Assembly (NCBI GenBank): GCA_013368445.1
Contig: JAACJO010000035.1
Location: 186,001 to 250,000 of the forward strand
Reading direction: 5' to 3'
DNA length: 64,000 bases
Source: Leucocoprinus leucothites
Taxonomy: Eukaryota > Basidiomycota > Agaricomycetes > Agaricales > Agaricaceae
The position numbers and the translations under genes are program-made. The notes below the pieces were generated by a model, which had not been told where the DNA came from, did no database searches, and saw only the letters and a list, made by a program, of their open reading frames with translations. Of the stretch, positions 61,087 through 64,000 are shown piece by piece (the stretch's first letter is position 1; every line of letters starts with the position of its first letter).

Positions 61087-61584
61087 ATGGCACCAGTCGT
61101 TGGCCTTGAATCAAGCAGTGACCCCGCACAAAATTTCACTCACGCTCTACTCTTCATCGCGATAGCCATCGGGATGCTCTCTTTTGTCTGTGCTTTTCTC
61201 TTCTCTGCGTACAAGCTTGGATCTTTCCTAGTCAATGCGTTCCATCATAGCACCACCACCACCACCACTTGCCAGCCACCACTTCTCGCGTCACAAGACC
61301 TTTCGCCCGCTCGGACTACTACTACTACGAGTCCGATGGTGATGATAGAAGAAAGCACCAAACTTGACTCTCACTCCTCAATATCGCTCAGTAATTCACG
61401 AGCACTGTGGGCGACACTCGTTGACGACACGGTCGGTGCACATCCACACGCTCTTCCATGGGACCAACGCGTATTTCCACCTGGATACCTCAGTTACATT
61501 CATCTCCCCGTTACTTTCCCTTCTTTACCGTCAGCCACACGCGTAGGACTTGTCATTAAACAGTACAAGACTCCGAAGATATGA
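61087..61584 (+). CDS. Small single-TM protein, unknown function, 165 aa
   Basis: Intronless frame from Met 61087, with an upstream Met at 60988 that would overlap the promoter of SLD5. One TM helix (HALLFIAIAIGMLSFVCAFLFSA) near the N-terminus, then a Thr/Ser-rich stretch with six Thr in a row and another Thr run, then a region ending VIKQYKTPKI. No domain recognised. It shares the upstream interval 60960-61086 with SLD5. Coding status rests on length, a good TM and no competing gene, so it is only moderately sure. Confidence 0.5.
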   Translation: MAPVVGLESSSDPAQNFTHALLFIAIAIGMLSFVCAFLFSAYKLGSFLVNAFHHSTTTTTTCQPPLLASQDLSPARTTTTTSPMVMIEESTKLDSHSSISLSNSRALWATLVDDTVGAHPHALPWDQRVFPPGYLSYIHLPVTFPSLPSATRVGLVIKQYKTPKI

Positions 61585-61957
61585 TGGGCTTTCTTGATGA
61601 GACAAGAAGGAGCTATGATATACTCGAATCATTATACACTTTTCGCTTCCCCAATTCAAAGCTTAATTGATGAACATGATGACTGCACTCGCGTCTGGAC
61701 TGGTGTCTAAGTCTCAGAAATCCTCTCGGCTTCGTACATCCTCGCCGTTCGCCTCTCTTGATCTCAACGTCGACGCATGGACAGCTCAGTGTAACTATCA
61801 CTATAACCCACACTCTCTCTGGTGCCTCCGTCGTGCCTTCGGGCTACTTTCGCTCTACTTGTGTGTCGCCCCTCTCCTGCTATATAGGCACCACTGGGGA
61901 CGGCGGCATCGGTTATAGGAATTATTATGCACTAATTAAAGTACAAAAAAGCATTAT
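61585..61957. other. Interval between convergent genes
   Basis: A 83-codon frame (61667-61918) has no recognisable feature. Not called as a gene. Confidence 0.4.
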
Positions 61958-63562
61958 CTATACTTTGGTACCTGCCATACCATCCGACAAAGACTCCTCG
62001 TCCCGAGCACTACCAATCTTTTCGGACTTCGTGTTCCCGATTTGAATAATAGAAGCCTCGCCAGTGCTTTCGCTCTGCGAGTCCGAATGCTCATGCAGCG
62101 ACGTAGGATGACCATCGTCACGAGTGACAGTGGTCGAGGTGAAAATTTCAAACCTAATTTCGCCAGGTTTGGCTCTTCCTAATCCCCGGTAGTAGATGCG
62201 CTGATTCAAGAGCACCATAAAAGAGTTACTGTAACTAGAAAAACGATTGATGATGAGATGCCGCTTGGATCGGTCAAAGGTACAACAGCTGGCATACATT
62301 TTACCGAGCGTATAGCCACTATCAAGTGTTTCAAAGGATAGTATTAGTGACCGTGAGAGGACACAATAAAAAGACATACATTGTCATGAATAGATTTGTT
62401 TTCTGTGCACAGCCGCGGACAAAGCTCAGTTCAGCAGAATCAACGGAAGAAATCACGGAGAATACATACGCCAGGTTTGACAGATGGGTGAACGAAAAGG
62501 ATCATAAGTGCAACCGCGTGTAGCGCTAATGAGAAATCAATATCAGCAGCCAAGAAAGGATCACAAGATTCTTAAATTTACTAGTCAAGGCATTCGTCTC
62601 TATTGTTAGCATGATGAGTCGCTGGATAGTAGCCGTAGTGTTGGGACTTGTCTTCCTCGATTGGTATTTCAACAACTTGAAAAACGTGGGTGTCGGCATC
62701 CCTTGATGCTTTGCAAAAAGTTCATAGGTGGACATACCAAGTGGATCATGCCAACGGTGATAACGATATCAGTAATAGCAGCCAGGGCCACCCAGATCTA
62801 ATAATGTAACAATCATGGTCAGTGTTCAGTGCTTTGGCTCTTCCAAGGCATACGGACATAGTCTAGAACCAAGTATACAGGCCCAATGGTTTTCGTGACT
62901 GCGTCCTAATGCCCATCAATGAGATAGATGCAGTGGCTGCAAAATTGATATGGGCTCTCACATGAGCGCCAACAGCCATACCAGCCACGCAACTCGAGAG
63001 AGAAAGCTAAAAGCATAAAAACTAATTAGTATCTCTATAAATATGAAGAGATACAATTGCACCCACAAATCCAATTATCACTGGCATGATCCTACATCCT
63101 CCCAACACCCACATTCTCCAGCAATAAACAAGCTGCACGACAAATGCGATAATACCGTCCATGAATGGCCCGTTGATACTTCCCAAGTGAACATTACGCT
63201 CGATAACAGCGGAATCACCAAAATGGTACGCAAACCAAAAAATGAGGTCGCTCATTGACATAAAAGTCTGGATAGAGTCCACCAGGAAAAGGAAATGCAC
63301 TAGATAATAGAGTAAGTGACGATAGTAGTAGACCAAATAAGCCAGACTCCAGATACATGCCTATGCCTTGCAACCATTTTGCGTCCCTGGGAGCATTGTT
63401 GAGGTACATAACTGTAATCGTGGATGTGAGACAAGTCAGAATAGAATCTGAGATACAATAAACGAACAGTATTGCATCGTCAAGATTCCATACAGCCACC
63501 AGTTCAGGGTTATACCAACCAGCTGTAATTGGATTCCGCAGATGAGAGGGAGGGGGTGCCAT
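61958..63562 (-). CDS. DUF6534-type seven-TM protein
   Basis: Met at 63562, stop at 61958. Coding pieces: 63562 to about 63336 (LDDAILFVYCISDSILTCLT), about 63301 to 63030 (FLFLVDSIQTFMSMSDLIFW, NGPFMDGIIAFVVQLVYCWRM), then TIGPVYLVLDYVWVALAAI, TDIVITVGMIHLLSKHQG near 62780-62700, TATIQRLIMLTIETNALT near 62610, HAVALMILFVHPSV near 62500, and a last exon with NSFMVLLNQRIYYRG and a Ser/Glu-rich tail. The TDxxIT, R-L-x-x-x-T-x-E-T and N-S-x-x-x-x-L-N motifs are those of the DUF6534 membrane family. The junction near 63300-63336 would be a 34-nt intron, shorter than the rest, so borders are approximate. About 330 aa; ligand unknown. Confidence 0.75.
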
Positions 63563-64000
63563 TATGCTATCAAAGATAGACCTACTGGTGGTCCCGTCCT
63601 ACGGAGCTCTGTGAGAACACAACGAGAAGAGGCGCACATATTTTTACTCACATCCATGAGCTAACGTTTGTCATGACAGATCTTGAAGGTAGTACTCGTT
63701 AGGCAGCAGCCTAAGAAATGGATACATGGGCCCTCGCTTGGTTAGTGGGTTTTATCCAAAATCCCAAATCACTGAATACAACAATCTGATATTGACCGCA
63801 ATGCAACAGCCTATTAATAAAGGGACCGAACAGTGAACGTTTGAACAACCATAAGCTCAACCTCCCATATGACCCTTATCGTTTCAAACTAGATAACCTA
63901 ATTTCAGCATACATCATGATCTCCAATCTTGGCCATGATGACAGAGGGCTGTATGAGACCGTAAAATAATCCGGTGCCAAGGCGAAGTCGGTGATCAAGC
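63563..64000. other. 5' flank of last gene, no gene seen
   Basis: No frame with support before the window ends. Confidence 0.4.

Overview
This window comes from a filamentous fungus, almost certainly an agaricomycete basidiomycete. Genes are packed with many short introns (about 45-70 nt, GT..AG), so most proteins must be spliced from several short exons. The families also fit: 7TM proteins of the DUF6533/DUF6534 type, F-box/LRR-like proteins, a fungal HNH_2 nuclease, SulP-STAS-cNMP and TVP38 proteins with long disordered tails. Exon borders were read by eye from splice consensus plus frame and family fit. Where the total length closes exactly in frame, I state it.

Layout. 1-5466: an F-box/LRR-like gene cut by the window edge, a calponin-homology-like protein, and a 13-exon DUF6533-type 7TM gene. 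5467-7796: gene-poor, with a short LTR element that carries an initiator-Met-type primer site. 7797-9139: an intact LYR-motif (probably mitochondrial) protein. 9140-11020: nothing recognisable. 11021-17494: CFIm25 (3' end processing), divergent from a Vsb1-like SulP-STAS-cNMP transporter. 17768-19056: an HNH nuclease gene sitting between two copies of the transporter's last exons. 20212-22446: TVP38.

22939-41030 is a rearranged, duplicated block. Two tandem units each hold an LYR pseudogene, a plus-strand F-box gene and a convergent minus-strand F-box-like gene. The first unit is split by a 6.4-kb Ty1/Copia element with 374-bp LTRs and a 5-bp target duplication. The two units have decayed reciprocally: the plus-strand gene is broken in one and the minus-strand gene in the other.

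42243-44386: a ZIP zinc transporter. 44480-52181: a solo LTR fragment, then an alternating array of 7TM genes (two intact, two tail fragments) and degraded BTB-like remnants. 52922-63562: a secreted ricin-B-like lectin and mostly single-copy housekeeping genes (YIF1, NC2-alpha, GINS subunit SLD5), a small one-TM protein divergent from SLD5, and a DUF6534-type 7TM gene.

The conserved genes act in mRNA 3' processing (CFIm25), transcription repression (NC2-alpha), replication initiation (SLD5), ER-Golgi traffic (YIF1, TVP38) and vacuolar or metal transport (Vsb1-like, ZIP). They are not a pathway cluster. The most unusual features are the HNH gene bracketed by a host-gene duplication, the Copia copy whose decay is almost wholly CpG transitions, and the reciprocally decaying F-box pairs. 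I found no clear new system beyond these.
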